Shown: piece by piece, positions 35,726 to 43,674 of the stretch | Layout of the letters: every line of letters begins with the position of its first letter | How positions within the stretch are numbered: position 1 is the stretch's first letter | NCBI RefSeq assembly: GCF_047718555.1 | Contig: NZ_JBDNRK010000001.1 | Location: forward strand, 62,001 to 126,000 | Length of the DNA: 64,000 nucleotides | Reading direction: 5' to 3' | Origin: Clostridium_I sp047718555 | GTDB lineage: Bacteria > Bacillota > Clostridia > Clostridiales > Clostridiaceae | Notes under the pieces: model-generated | The model's input: the letters and a program-made list of their open reading frames with translations, nothing else | Databases searched by the model: none | What the model was told of the DNA's origin: nothing | Program-made: the position numbers and the translations under genes

Positions 35726-37021
35726 ATGAAAAAAGGTATTTTAAAAGTTGTTTCGCTAGTAACGCTTATTGCAGTAACACTTAGTGGGTGTGGAAATGCA
35801 GCATCTAGCACAAAACCAGGTGAAAAAGTAAAGATTGAATACTGGCATGTTAATGCTGAAACCCAAGGAGGGCAAAGTGTAGATAAACTAGTAAAAGATT
35901 TTAATGCACAAAGTAAGGATGTTGAAGTAGTTGCTAAATATAACCCAGATATGTATAAAGGTTTATTGCAAAATTTTCAAGCAGAAGCTGCTACTGGAAA
36001 ATCTCCAGCATTAGTGCAAGTTGGCTGGGCATTTCTGGACTATTTCTCAAATAATTTTAGTTATACAGAGCCACAAAAAGTTATAGATAAATATTACCCA
36101 GAGGATAAGAATTTTTTAAAGGATAATTTTCTTCCAAACGTATTAAATCTTGCGAAGAACAGTAAAAACAGTCAAGTAGGTATTCCATATTCCCTTAGTA
36201 CACCAGTTCTTTACATAAATAAAGATATTTTAAAACAAGCAGGCTTAGATGAAAATGGACCAAAGACCTGGGAAGATGTAGTAGCTTTTTCAAACACAAT
36301 TAAAGAAAAAACAGGTAAATACGGTTTCTACATGCAGGAACCTGCGGATAACTGGGCAACTCAAGCATTATTAGAGAGTAATGGTGCCAGAATGATTACA
36401 GATGGTAAAGCAAGCTTTGCTTCTGAAGAAGGTATTAAGGCTTATGAAGCTTATGCCGATATGGTTGTAAAAACAAAATCAGCACTTCATATATCTTGGA
36501 ACGAAGGTGTTAAATCTTTTATTGATGGTAACGTAGGTATGCTGTATACAACAATTGCTCAAAGAGCAAATGTGCAAAAAGGTGCAACCTTTAATGTAGC
36601 AGCAATTAACTCTCCTGCATGGGCAGGTAAACAAAAGAGGTTGCCAGCAGGTGGTTGTTTCCTAGCTATAACTGCAAAAACAGATAAAGAACAAAAGGCT
36701 GCTTGGGAGTTTGAAAAGTACTTATACAGTGTAGAATCTATGGCTGAGTGGACAAAGGGTACTGGATATGTTCCACCAAGAAAAGATGTAGCAACAGCAG
36801 AAAATGGTTTAAAGAGTTTCTTGGAGCAAAACAAAATGATGGAGGCAGCAACTACACAAATGGATGGAGTTGTACCATGGACATCATTTCCTGGTGATGC
36901 TGGACTTCAAGCAGAACAAATATTATTGGATACAAGAGATAAAATCTTAGGTGGTAGTGTATCTGCTAGAGATGGTTTGAAATCTGCACAAGATAAAATC
37001 AATGCACTATTAAAGAAATAG
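35726..37021 (+). CDS. ABC transporter substrate-binding lipoprotein, UgpB-like
   Basis: 431-aa family-1 extracellular binding protein. The lipoprotein signal ends in LSGC, followed by GNAASS. The mature sequence KIEYWHVNAETQGGQSVDKLV, the GIPYSLSTPVLYINKD block and the late TKGTGYVPPRKDVA resemble UgpB-type glycerol-3-phosphate binding proteins. AGGGGG lies 8 nt before the ATG. It heads an operon with two permeases and an ATPase. GlpP just upstream supports a glycerophosphate-type ligand, but a sugar ligand is possible. Confidence 0.88.
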   Translation: MKKGILKVVSLVTLIAVTLSGCGNAASSTKPGEKVKIEYWHVNAETQGGQSVDKLVKDFNAQSKDVEVVAKYNPDMYKGLLQNFQAEAATGKSPALVQVGWAFLDYFSNNFSYTEPQKVIDKYYPEDKNFLKDNFLPNVLNLAKNSKNSQVGIPYSLSTPVLYINKDILKQAGLDENGPKTWEDVVAFSNTIKEKTGKYGFYMQEPADNWATQALLESNGARMITDGKASFASEEGIKAYEAYADMVVKTKSALHISWNEGVKSFIDGNVGMLYTTIAQRANVQKGATFNVAAINSPAWAGKQKRLPAGGCFLAITAKTDKEQKAAWEFEKYLYSVESMAEWTKGTGYVPPRKDVATAENGLKSFLEQNKMMEAATTQMDGVVPWTSFPGDAGLQAEQILLDTRDKILGGSVSARDGLKSAQDKINALLKK

Positions 37022-37104
37022 TTACAAATTAAAAAATAGTTAGCAATAAATTGATAAAAGTCAGAGGTTTCCTCTGTCTTTTACATATTTTAAGGAGGAT
37101 TAAA

Positions 37105-38013
37105 ATGAAGAATAAAGGAATGAGAATAAATTATAGCAGCCGTGAAAAAATGATTGCTTATATATTTATTTTACCATCATTATTAGCCTTTGCAGTATTT
37201 ATGTTTTGGCCACTTATTAGAACAATTTATTTAAGCTTTTTTTCTTGGAATATGATTAAGCCAACAAAGACATTTGTAGGCTTTGGTAATTATATAGATT
37301 TGTTTAAAGACCCGCTTACCTATAAAGTAATGAGTAATACGGTATTTTACATAATTATTTTATTAATATTGAATTGTGCAGCACCCTATATACTATCCTT
37401 TATTCTTTCCGATGTAATAAAAAGGGGTAAGGGCTTTTACAAAAGTGTAATTTTTTTACCTAGTGTTATTTCCTTAGTAGTAGGCTCAATTTTATATTTG
37501 TGGATTCTAAATCCTATTTCTGGTCCGGCAGCAGTTATTGCAAAGCTGTTTGGCTTAACACTTCCTATATGGAGTAAAACAGATGGCCTTGTTATTGTAG
37601 TGCTAAGTTTAATAACTACCTGGAAGATATTTGGTTATAACTTCATTGTTGTACTTGCAGGAGTTTCAGGAATATCCAGTGAGGTGATTGAAGCTGCAAA
37701 GCTGGATAAGGTACCAATGCATAAGATATTTCTAGATATTGTACTTCCTATGAGTAGTGCAACAGGAGTTTATGTGTTTGTTATGACAATTGTACAAGGA
37801 TTGCAATATGTATTTACACCAATTAAAGTTGTCACACAAGGTGGACCCAATAATGCAAGTTCCAATGCAATTTACAATGCATATCAAGAGGCTTTTGTTT
37901 TATATAGAACAGGTAATGCGTCTGCTTTTGCTATTGTAACAATGGTGCTATTTGTGGCACTGCTTATTTTGGAATTTAAGTATGTAGAGAGGAGAGTATA
38001 CTATGAAAATTAA
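37105..38013 (+). CDS. ABC transporter permease, UgpA-like
   Basis: 302-aa membrane permease with six helices. The EAA loop reads VIEAAKLDKVPMHKIFLDIVLPMS. AAGGAGG at 37092-37098 sets the start at ATG 37105; an in-frame upstream ATG at 37051 adds 18 residues without a ribosome site. Its end overlaps the next permease by 11 nt. Confidence 0.9.
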   Translation: MKNKGMRINYSSREKMIAYIFILPSLLAFAVFMFWPLIRTIYLSFFSWNMIKPTKTFVGFGNYIDLFKDPLTYKVMSNTVFYIIILLILNCAAPYILSFILSDVIKRGKGFYKSVIFLPSVISLVVGSILYLWILNPISGPAAVIAKLFGLTLPIWSKTDGLVIVVLSLITTWKIFGYNFIVVLAGVSGISSEVIEAAKLDKVPMHKIFLDIVLPMSSATGVYVFVMTIVQGLQYVFTPIKVVTQGGPNNASSNAIYNAYQEAFVLYRTGNASAFAIVTMVLFVALLILEFKYVERRVYYEN

Positions 38014-38830
38014 ATTTACGTCAGAATTTAAGTGGCACATTATCTTAATACTATTTGTATTTGTATCTCTTTTCCCAATAGTATTTGCAATTTCAAGTTC
38101 CTTTAAATCATTCAATGAAGCATACAGCAATGTACTTGCAATTATACCAGTTAAGCCAACTATAAATAATTATATAGAAGTATTCACCAGATTGCCTTTT
38201 TTACAGATTACAGGTAATACCTTTTTTATTGCTGGCTGCGTTACATTATTTAAAACTATAACAGCTGTATTTGCAGCTTATGCCTTTGTGTATTTTGATT
38301 TCAAGTACAAAAATATTATATATTTTATTCTAATCAGTACTATATTTATACCATTTACGGTAACAATGATACCAAACTATCTAACCATTTCGAAATTAGG
38401 TTTTAACGATAATCTATTAGGTGTTATTTTACCACAACTAAGTGATGCCACAGGTATTTTCCTAATCAGACAGTCTATGAGAACTATTCCTCGTTCCTTA
38501 ATTGAGGTAGCTAAATTAGAGAAGGTTAATCACTTAAAAATTATGAAGGATATTGTAGTGCCACTTGTAAAACCAGCTATTATTTCTACAGGAATTATGT
38601 TTTTTATTAACTCATGGAATGAATATGTTTGGCCAGTGCTAATTTTAAAGTCAAAGGAAAATTTCACACTTCCCTTAGCACTTCAATTATTTATTAGCTC
38701 AGAAGGGGGAACAGACTTTACTATTGCCATGGCTGTGTCTGTAGTAACTATGATAATACCCTTGGTACTATATATTATATTCCAGAAGTACATTATTAAT
38801 ACTTTTGCATCATCAGGAATAAAGGGATAG
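38003..38830 (+). CDS. ABC transporter permease, UgpE-like
   Basis: 275-aa permease of the MalG/UgpE type. The EAA loop is LIEVAKLEKVNHLKIMKDIVVPLV and the C-terminus ends FASSGIKG. GAGAGGAGA within the previous gene's end provides the ribosome site. It forms the translocation channel with the preceding permease and is 10 bp from the ATPase gene. Confidence 0.9.
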   Translation: MKIKFTSEFKWHIILILFVFVSLFPIVFAISSSFKSFNEAYSNVLAIIPVKPTINNYIEVFTRLPFLQITGNTFFIAGCVTLFKTITAVFAAYAFVYFDFKYKNIIYFILISTIFIPFTVTMIPNYLTISKLGFNDNLLGVILPQLSDATGIFLIRQSMRTIPRSLIEVAKLEKVNHLKIMKDIVVPLVKPAIISTGIMFFINSWNEYVWPVLILKSKENFTLPLALQLFISSEGGTDFTIAMAVSVVTMIIPLVLYIIFQKYIINTFASSGIKG

Positions 38831-38840
38831 GAGGACAGTT

Positions 38841-39929
38841 ATGAAAGAAATCATTTTTGAAAATATATGTAAGTCCTATGGTAAAACTAAAGTAGTAAAT
38901 AATTTAAACTTGACAATAAAAGAAGGGGAAAGATTAATACTACTAGGTCCATCAGGATGTGGTAAATCTACAACACTTAGAATTATTGCAGGTTTGGAAG
39001 ATATAACTTCTGGAAAATTGTACATGAATGGAAGCTGCGTTAATGATGTACAAAGCGGCGATAGAAATATAGCCATGGTATTCCAAAACTACGCTCTTTT
39101 TCCCCATATGACAGTGGCAGATAATATAACCTATGGATTGAAGGTACATAAAGTACCAAAGGAAGAAATTGAAAAAAGATTAAAATCAGCATTAGATATG
39201 CTTCAACTAAATGGTTTAGAAAATCGAAAACCTAAGGATTTATCAGGTGGTCAGCGTCAAAGAGTTGCTCTTGCCCGTGCAATAGTAAAGCGAAGTGATT
39301 TTTTCCTGTTAGATGAACCACTTTCCAATCTTGATGCACAGCTTAGAGGTCATGCTAGAAAAGAATTAGTTAAGATTCATGAAATGTATCATCAAACTTT
39401 TGTTTATGTAACCCATGATCAGGTAGAAGCGATGACCATAGGTGACAGAGTAGCGTTAATGAATGAAGGCACTATACAAATGATTGATACTCCACATAAT
39501 GTATATAATAAACCAGCTAACGTGTTTACAGCAAAATTTATAGGTTCCCCATCAACTAATATTTTTGATGCAGATTATTCAAAGGGTACAATGACTGTAG
39601 GCAGGCAAAACTTAATTTTACCAGAAATGTGGGTAAATAAATTAGCTGATAGTGGATGTACAAAATTATCTTTTGGAATAAGACCTGAACATATTAAATT
39701 AAGTAAAGTACCAATGGAAAATGCCTTTAAGGGATTTGTAAAATATATTGAGGACTATGGTAATAGATTTGGCATATATTTTGAGGTGGAAGGTAATGAA
39801 ATTATTGCCATGTCTGATGAAAATGATTTGAAGGCTAATAATATAGTGTATTTTGCACCAGATTTTACGAAAATACATTTATTTGATAGAAATACTACTA
39901 TGTCAATTGGATATCCAAAGGAGTTGTGA
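38841..39929 (+). CDS. ABC transporter ATP-binding protein, UgpC/MalK type
   Basis: 362-aa cytoplasmic ATPase. Walker A GPSGCGKST is at about residues 37-45, the signature LSGGQRQRVALARAIV and Walker B FFLLDEPLSNLD follow, and the C-terminus holds a TOBE/MalK regulatory domain (FGIRPEHIKLS). Its own importer is encoded just upstream. As the only MalK-type ATPase in the window, it may also energise the ATPase-less importer at 12752-16030; this is inference. Confidence 0.93.
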   Translation: MKEIIFENICKSYGKTKVVNNLNLTIKEGERLILLGPSGCGKSTTLRIIAGLEDITSGKLYMNGSCVNDVQSGDRNIAMVFQNYALFPHMTVADNITYGLKVHKVPKEEIEKRLKSALDMLQLNGLENRKPKDLSGGQRQRVALARAIVKRSDFFLLDEPLSNLDAQLRGHARKELVKIHEMYHQTFVYVTHDQVEAMTIGDRVALMNEGTIQMIDTPHNVYNKPANVFTAKFIGSPSTNIFDADYSKGTMTVGRQNLILPEMWVNKLADSGCTKLSFGIRPEHIKLSKVPMENAFKGFVKYIEDYGNRFGIYFEVEGNEIIAMSDENDLKANNIVYFAPDFTKIHLFDRNTTMSIGYPKEL

Positions 39930-39931
39930 TT

Positions 39932-40729
39932 ATGAATATTTATATTAGTACAAATTTATATACGCCTAGTGAACTAGAAGATATTTTCCCATTGCTTGAT
40001 AGAATCAATGATAAGAATATAGGTATAGAACTTTTCCCAGAGTGGCAGGACAGACAATTTATAGATACAATTGACAAAAACTTGGATAAGTTTAAAAATT
40101 ATAATAGCTCATTACATGGACCCTATTATCACACAGAACACTCCAAGGAAAAAGGCTCTATGGAATATGAAACCTCAAAGGAATATTTCATAAATACTCT
40201 TGAAATTTCAAAGCAGTTAAAAAGTAAATATATTGTTTACCATCACAATAACTGTAGAGTAAAGCCTGAAAACAGAACAGAAATGATAAGCAATTCAGCA
40301 GAAAACTTACTGGAATTAAATGAATTATCTAAAGCCTATGGAATAGATATTGTTGTAGAAAATGCTGGTGTGCTTTCACATAATAATATGCTCTTTGATG
40401 AAGAACAATTTATTGAAATGGCAAAAGCTATTGATAATAAAATATTAATTGATATTGGTCATGCCTTTGCAAACAACTGGAATTTAAATCACGTTATAAG
40501 TGAATTAAAAGATAAGATTGTGGCATATCATCTCCATAATAATGATGGTGTAGAAGATAATCATAATCGAATCAGAGACGGAAAGCTAAGTATAGATAAT
40601 TTTTTTGAAATTTATAAAAAGTACACTCCAAGTGCTCATTTAGTCCTTGAATACAGTAAAAATTGCAGAAAAGATGTGGATGGTATTATAAAAGATGTAA
40701 GTGAAGTGAAAAAAATATTAAATATCTAA
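39932..40729 (+). CDS. Sugar-phosphate isomerase/epimerase family (TIM barrel)
   Basis: 265-aa AP-endonuclease-2-like TIM barrel. Metal-binding positions are visible: NSSLHGPYYHTEHS, YIVYHHNNC, DIVVENAG, ILIDIGHAFANNW and AYHLHNNDG. AAAGGAG (39917-39923) fits ATG 39932 better than the overlapping GTG at 39926. It lies directly after the ATPase gene, so it is part of the importer operon. In a Ugp context such proteins may process the imported compound; the substrate is unknown. Confidence 0.83.
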   Translation: MNIYISTNLYTPSELEDIFPLLDRINDKNIGIELFPEWQDRQFIDTIDKNLDKFKNYNSSLHGPYYHTEHSKEKGSMEYETSKEYFINTLEISKQLKSKYIVYHHNNCRVKPENRTEMISNSAENLLELNELSKAYGIDIVVENAGVLSHNNMLFDEEQFIEMAKAIDNKILIDIGHAFANNWNLNHVISELKDKIVAYHLHNNDGVEDNHNRIRDGKLSIDNFFEIYKKYTPSAHLVLEYSKNCRKDVDGIIKDVSEVKKILNI

Positions 40730-40796
40730 TTTGTAATATAATAAAATAGTATAGAATGTAATTATCCAATCTGAAACGAAAAAGGGAGGGAATAAA

Positions 40797-41684
40797 ATGA
40801 ATGAAAATCAATTGAATCAAATGCACACAGGTAAGGGATTTATTGCCGCACTGGATCAAAGCGGCGGCAGTACTCCAAAGGCATTACTACAGTATGGTAT
40901 TGCAGAAAGCAGTTATTCTAATGATGAAGAAATGTTTGATTTAGTACACGAAATGAGAACACGAATTATAAAGAGTCCTGCATTTACTTCACAGTATATT
41001 TTGGGTGCTATCTTATTTGAAAATACAATGTATCGCACCATTGATGGTCAATATACTGCTGACTATCTTTGGGAGCAAAAGAATATTGTACCCTTTTTAA
41101 AGGTGGATAAAGGACTTACTGAAATTGAAGATGGTGTTCAGCTCATGAAACCAATAACTGATTTGAACCAACTTTTAAAGCAGGCTGTAGAAAAAAACAT
41201 TTTTGGAACAAAAATGCGCTCAGTTATTAAAGAAGCCAATCCTAATGGAATTAAAAAAGTGGTAGAGCAGCAATTCGAAATTGCTAAACAAATTGCTAAG
41301 TTTGGTTTAGTTCCAATTATTGAACCAGAGGTTGATATTTACAGTACTGATAAGAAAGAATCAGAGAGACTTTTAAAACTTGAAATTTTGGAACAGTTAA
41401 CAAGCCTTGATAAGGAGATAAAGGTTATGCTTAAACTTTCAATACCAACAGAGGATAATTTCTATAGTGATCTCATGGAGGATTCCCATGTTGTGAGAGT
41501 TGTAGCTTTGTCTGGTGGTTACGGTCAGGCTGAAGCAAATAAAAAATTGGCAGCTAATCATGGATTAATCGCCAGTTTCTCAAGGGCTTTATCCCAGGGA
41601 TTAACTGCTCAGCAAACTGAGGAAGAATTTAATGGAATGTTATCAAAGTCAATTAAAGAAATATATGAAGCATCAATTAAATAA
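40797..41684 (+). CDS. Class I fructose-bisphosphate aldolase
   Basis: 295-aa Schiff-base aldolase of the bacterial Fda type. GKGFIAALDQSGGSTPKAL at the N-terminus, the KVDKGLTEIEDGVQLMKP stretch, VPIIEPEVDI and VMLKLSIPTEDNFY (with the candidate Schiff-base lysine) match the family. It reversibly joins DHAP and glyceraldehyde-3-phosphate. AAAGGGAGGG precedes the ATG. It is 67 bp from the isomerase gene and probably in the same operon, which links the importer to DHAP use. Confidence 0.92.
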   Translation: MNENQLNQMHTGKGFIAALDQSGGSTPKALLQYGIAESSYSNDEEMFDLVHEMRTRIIKSPAFTSQYILGAILFENTMYRTIDGQYTADYLWEQKNIVPFLKVDKGLTEIEDGVQLMKPITDLNQLLKQAVEKNIFGTKMRSVIKEANPNGIKKVVEQQFEIAKQIAKFGLVPIIEPEVDIYSTDKKESERLLKLEILEQLTSLDKEIKVMLKLSIPTEDNFYSDLMEDSHVVRVVALSGGYGQAEANKKLAANHGLIASFSRALSQGLTAQQTEEEFNGMLSKSIKEIYEASIK

Positions 41685-41766
41685 TTCGAATTATATATTG
41701 TATTCTTAGATATTTTTAAGTACTATTAAGCTAATATTATAAATATATCTAAGGAGAAATCTATAA

Positions 41767-42054
41767 ATGAAAAAGAAACTTATTATATTAACATTTTCAA
41801 CAATGCTGGTATTTGCGTTTATTTTAACAGGATGTACTGAATCAACAAAAAGGTCAATTAAGGATACTCAATCAGAATGGACAGGTGGACTAAACAGAAA
41901 GGTAACAGTATATGCAAAGGATGGCACAGTTTTAAAAACCTATGAGGGAAAAATGGATATTGAAGATACTGAAGCAGGAAACAAAGTTAAGTTTGACTTG
42001 AATGGTAAGAGAGTTATTTTATATAATGCTACAGTAATAGTTGAAGAAAAATAG
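41767..42054 (+). CDS. Small lipoprotein of unknown function
   Basis: 95-aa protein with a lipoprotein signal (KKKLIILTFSTMLVFAFIL, lipobox LTGC). A short mature domain follows: TVYAKDGTVLKTYEGKMDIE and VKFDLNGKRVILYNATVIVEE, which looks like a small beta sandwich. Similar small lipoproteins occur in Firmicutes, but I know no function. AAGGAGAAAT precedes the ATG. Confidence 0.8.
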   Translation: MKKKLIILTFSTMLVFAFILTGCTESTKRSIKDTQSEWTGGLNRKVTVYAKDGTVLKTYEGKMDIEDTEAGNKVKFDLNGKRVILYNATVIVEEK

Positions 42055-42079
42055 TAAAAAATTTAATTCATTTAATTGT

Positions 42080-42121
42080 GAGGAAACCTTATAAAATCAG
42101 AGCTTTTATAGGGTTTCCTCC
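42080..42121 (+). terminator. Hairpin after the small lipoprotein gene
   Basis: GAGGAAACCTTATAAAA / TTTTATAGGGTTTCCTC near-perfect stem with a 7-nt loop. The T run is lacking, so it could be a processing or attenuation hairpin rather than a terminator. Confidence 0.6.
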
Positions 42122-42125
42122 TTAA

Positions 42126-42566
42126 ATGAAAGAAAGTAATATAGAAGCTATTAAAATAGGGAGATGTATTATCATAAAAAAATTTAAAATAATTTGTATT
42201 ATATGTATTATAGGAGCAGCTTTATTAAGCCCACATATTGCAAGGTCTTTCTCTAATTGGTACATAAGTGAAGGAGTAAAAAACAGTTCATTTATTACTA
42301 AAAAAATGCAATTTTCAGTGTATGATAACGTAGTGCTAAATGGAGCTTCTATATGGGCTGCTGCAGGAGTTGCAAATGGAAATAACATACCTATATTAGT
42401 TAAGACCTTAAAGTCAAATAATTTTATAGAATATACCAAAACTAATACATACAAGGTAACAGATAAAAACGATCCAAATTACATAGACAATAATGCAAAA
42501 TTTAAATTTTCACTGGATAAAGATGATAACGGTGATGTTAGAGGAATAAGAATTCAGCAGCAATGA
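42126..42566 (+). CDS. Membrane-anchored protein of unknown function, start uncertain
   Basis: Up to 146 aa. One N-terminal membrane helix (FKIICIICIIGAALLSP) is followed by a soluble domain with FSVYDNVVLNGASIW and a charged tail (KFSLDKDDNGDVRG). The only ATG (42126) abuts the preceding hairpin and has no ribosome site. AGGGAG lies 10 nt before ATTATCATAAAA at 42168, so initiation at ATT or ATA, giving MKKFKIIC-like sequence, is possible. Alternatively, the gene has lost its start. Confidence 0.55.
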   Translation: MKESNIEAIKIGRCIIIKKFKIICIICIIGAALLSPHIARSFSNWYISEGVKNSSFITKKMQFSVYDNVVLNGASIWAAAGVANGNNIPILVKTLKSNNFIEYTKTNTYKVTDKNDPNYIDNNAKFKFSLDKDDNGDVRGIRIQQQ

Positions 42567-42622
42567 TTGAAGATTTGGATTATGTAAAAAGTATATAGGA
42601 TCTATTTATTTTAAGCCAATTA

Positions 42623-42672
42623 TTTCTCCATATTAGATTTCATAAAAAATCATAAAATCTAATATGGAGAGA
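42623..42672. terminator. Bidirectional hairpin between convergent genes
   Basis: TCTCCATATTAGATTT pairs with the facing AAATCTAATATGGAGA; the loop is A-rich. It lies between the 146-aa gene and the convergent MerR pseudogene. Confidence 0.7.
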
Positions 42673-42674
42673 TA

Positions 42675-43043
42675 CTAATCATTTTGTTTATCAATCATTT
42701 TCTTATAAGTATTAATTTTTTTGCCTAAATGTATTATATTTTCTTCTATTTTTCTTTTCTCAATATTTAATCTATCCATTTGCTCTTCTAAAAGCTCCAA
42801 ACGTTTTTTCACTGTGCTGTCTCCTTGATAACGCAGCTTAGAATAATACTGTATTTGTTTAATGGGCATATTTGTTTCTTTTAAACGAATTATAAAACTG
42901 ATCCAGGTTATATCCTTTTCAGAATATATTCTCTTGTTGATACTATCTCTTTCAGGATAGATGAGTCCAAGCTTTTCATAATACCTCAATGTATCAATAC
43001 TTAGACCAACTTTTTTAGAAAACTACCCAATGTAATAATTCAA
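42675..43043 (-). pseudogene. MerR-family regulator with an in-frame nonsense codon
   Basis: Read from TTG 43043 on the minus strand, behind AGAGGTG, the sequence is LNYYIG-stop-FSKKVGLSIDTLRYYEKLGLI. This is the canonical MerR helix-turn-helix except that the expected GEF glutamate codon GAG is TAG (43023-43025). The frame is otherwise intact to 42675, including the dimerisation coiled coil (LELLEEQMDRLNIEKRKIEENI). Full length would be 122 aa. Reinitiation at a downstream TTG (42989) would lack the first recognition helix. It is divergent from the gene it should control. Confidence 0.85.
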
Positions 43044-43055
43044 TATAATCACCTC

Positions 43056-43086
43056 TTGACATGGAGTTAACTCCAGCATATATGAT
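43056..43086 (+). promoter_or_regulatory. MerR-type promoter with operator in a 19-bp spacer
   Basis: TTGACA (43056-43061) and TATGAT (43081-43086) are separated by exactly 19 bp. The spacer holds the palindrome TGGAGTTAACTCCA (43062-43075). A 19-bp spacer with an internal dyad is the hallmark of MerR-activated promoters. It drives the decarboxylase-family gene at 43119 and is adjacent to the broken MerR gene. Confidence 0.9.
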
Positions 43087-43118
43087 AATATTATCAAAAA
43101 AATAGGAGGAATTCAATT

Positions 43119-43487
43119 ATGGAAAATAGATATGAAAAAGGAGTAAATAAGCTCAAAGAGGTTGATGGAAAAGGAGGAACGGAAGTAATAGAGTCTCTTA
43201 AAGATATCGCTCCAGACCTTGGAAAATATATCATTGAATTTGCTTTTGGAGATATTTATACTAGACCAACCTTTGACTTAAAGCAAAGAGAACTTGTTAC
43301 TTTGTCTTCATTAATTACTTTGGGTGGCTGTGAAAATCAGCTGAAGGTTCACATTAGAGGAGCACTAAATGTAGGAATATCAGAGAAAGAAATTATAGAA
43401 GTGTTTATACAGTGTATTCCCTATGTTGGTTTTCCAAGAGTACTAAATGCTGTTTCAGTTGCAAAGGAGATTTTTTTGAATAATTAA
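43119..43487 (+). CDS. Carboxymuconolactone decarboxylase family protein
   Basis: 122-aa AhpD-like/CMD-fold protein. FDLKQRELVTLSSLITLGGCENQLKVHIRGALNVGIS is the family core, with one cysteine and the conserved histidine. The fold also serves in peroxidase-like and gamma-carboxymuconolactone enzymes; here a single cysteine (GGCENQ) rather than CxxC argues against an AhpD-type peroxidase. AGGAGG lies before the ATG. The MerR-type promoter suggests induction by a reactive or aromatic compound. Confidence 0.9.
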   Translation: MENRYEKGVNKLKEVDGKGGTEVIESLKDIAPDLGKYIIEFAFGDIYTRPTFDLKQRELVTLSSLITLGGCENQLKVHIRGALNVGISEKEIIEVFIQCIPYVGFPRVLNAVSVAKEIFLNN

Positions 43488-43503
43488 TAATTATTACTTA
43501 GCA

Positions 43504-43555
43504 AATAAGAGCTTAAAATTCTTATAGATAGAGAATTTTAAGCTCTTATTCTTTA
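43504..43555 (+). terminator. Terminator after the CMD-family gene
   Basis: AATAAGAGCTTAAAATTCT / AGAATTTTAAGCTCTTATT perfect stem with a 9-nt loop, then CTTT. Confidence 0.8.
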
Positions 43556-43674
43556 GAAGTACTTTTCAGATTAGCTAATGTATAGTGAATAAGATCTAAT
43601 TAAATAATTATATTTTTATATATAGCTATATACCTAGATTTATTAGAAAATATGTTTGAAAATATATTAATACC

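Noticed and set aside
42122..42454. A 110-codon minus-strand frame opposite the 146-aa membrane protein.
   Set aside because: It mirrors the plus-strand coding frame, has no ribosome site, and the plus-strand protein has a more plausible helix and soluble domain.
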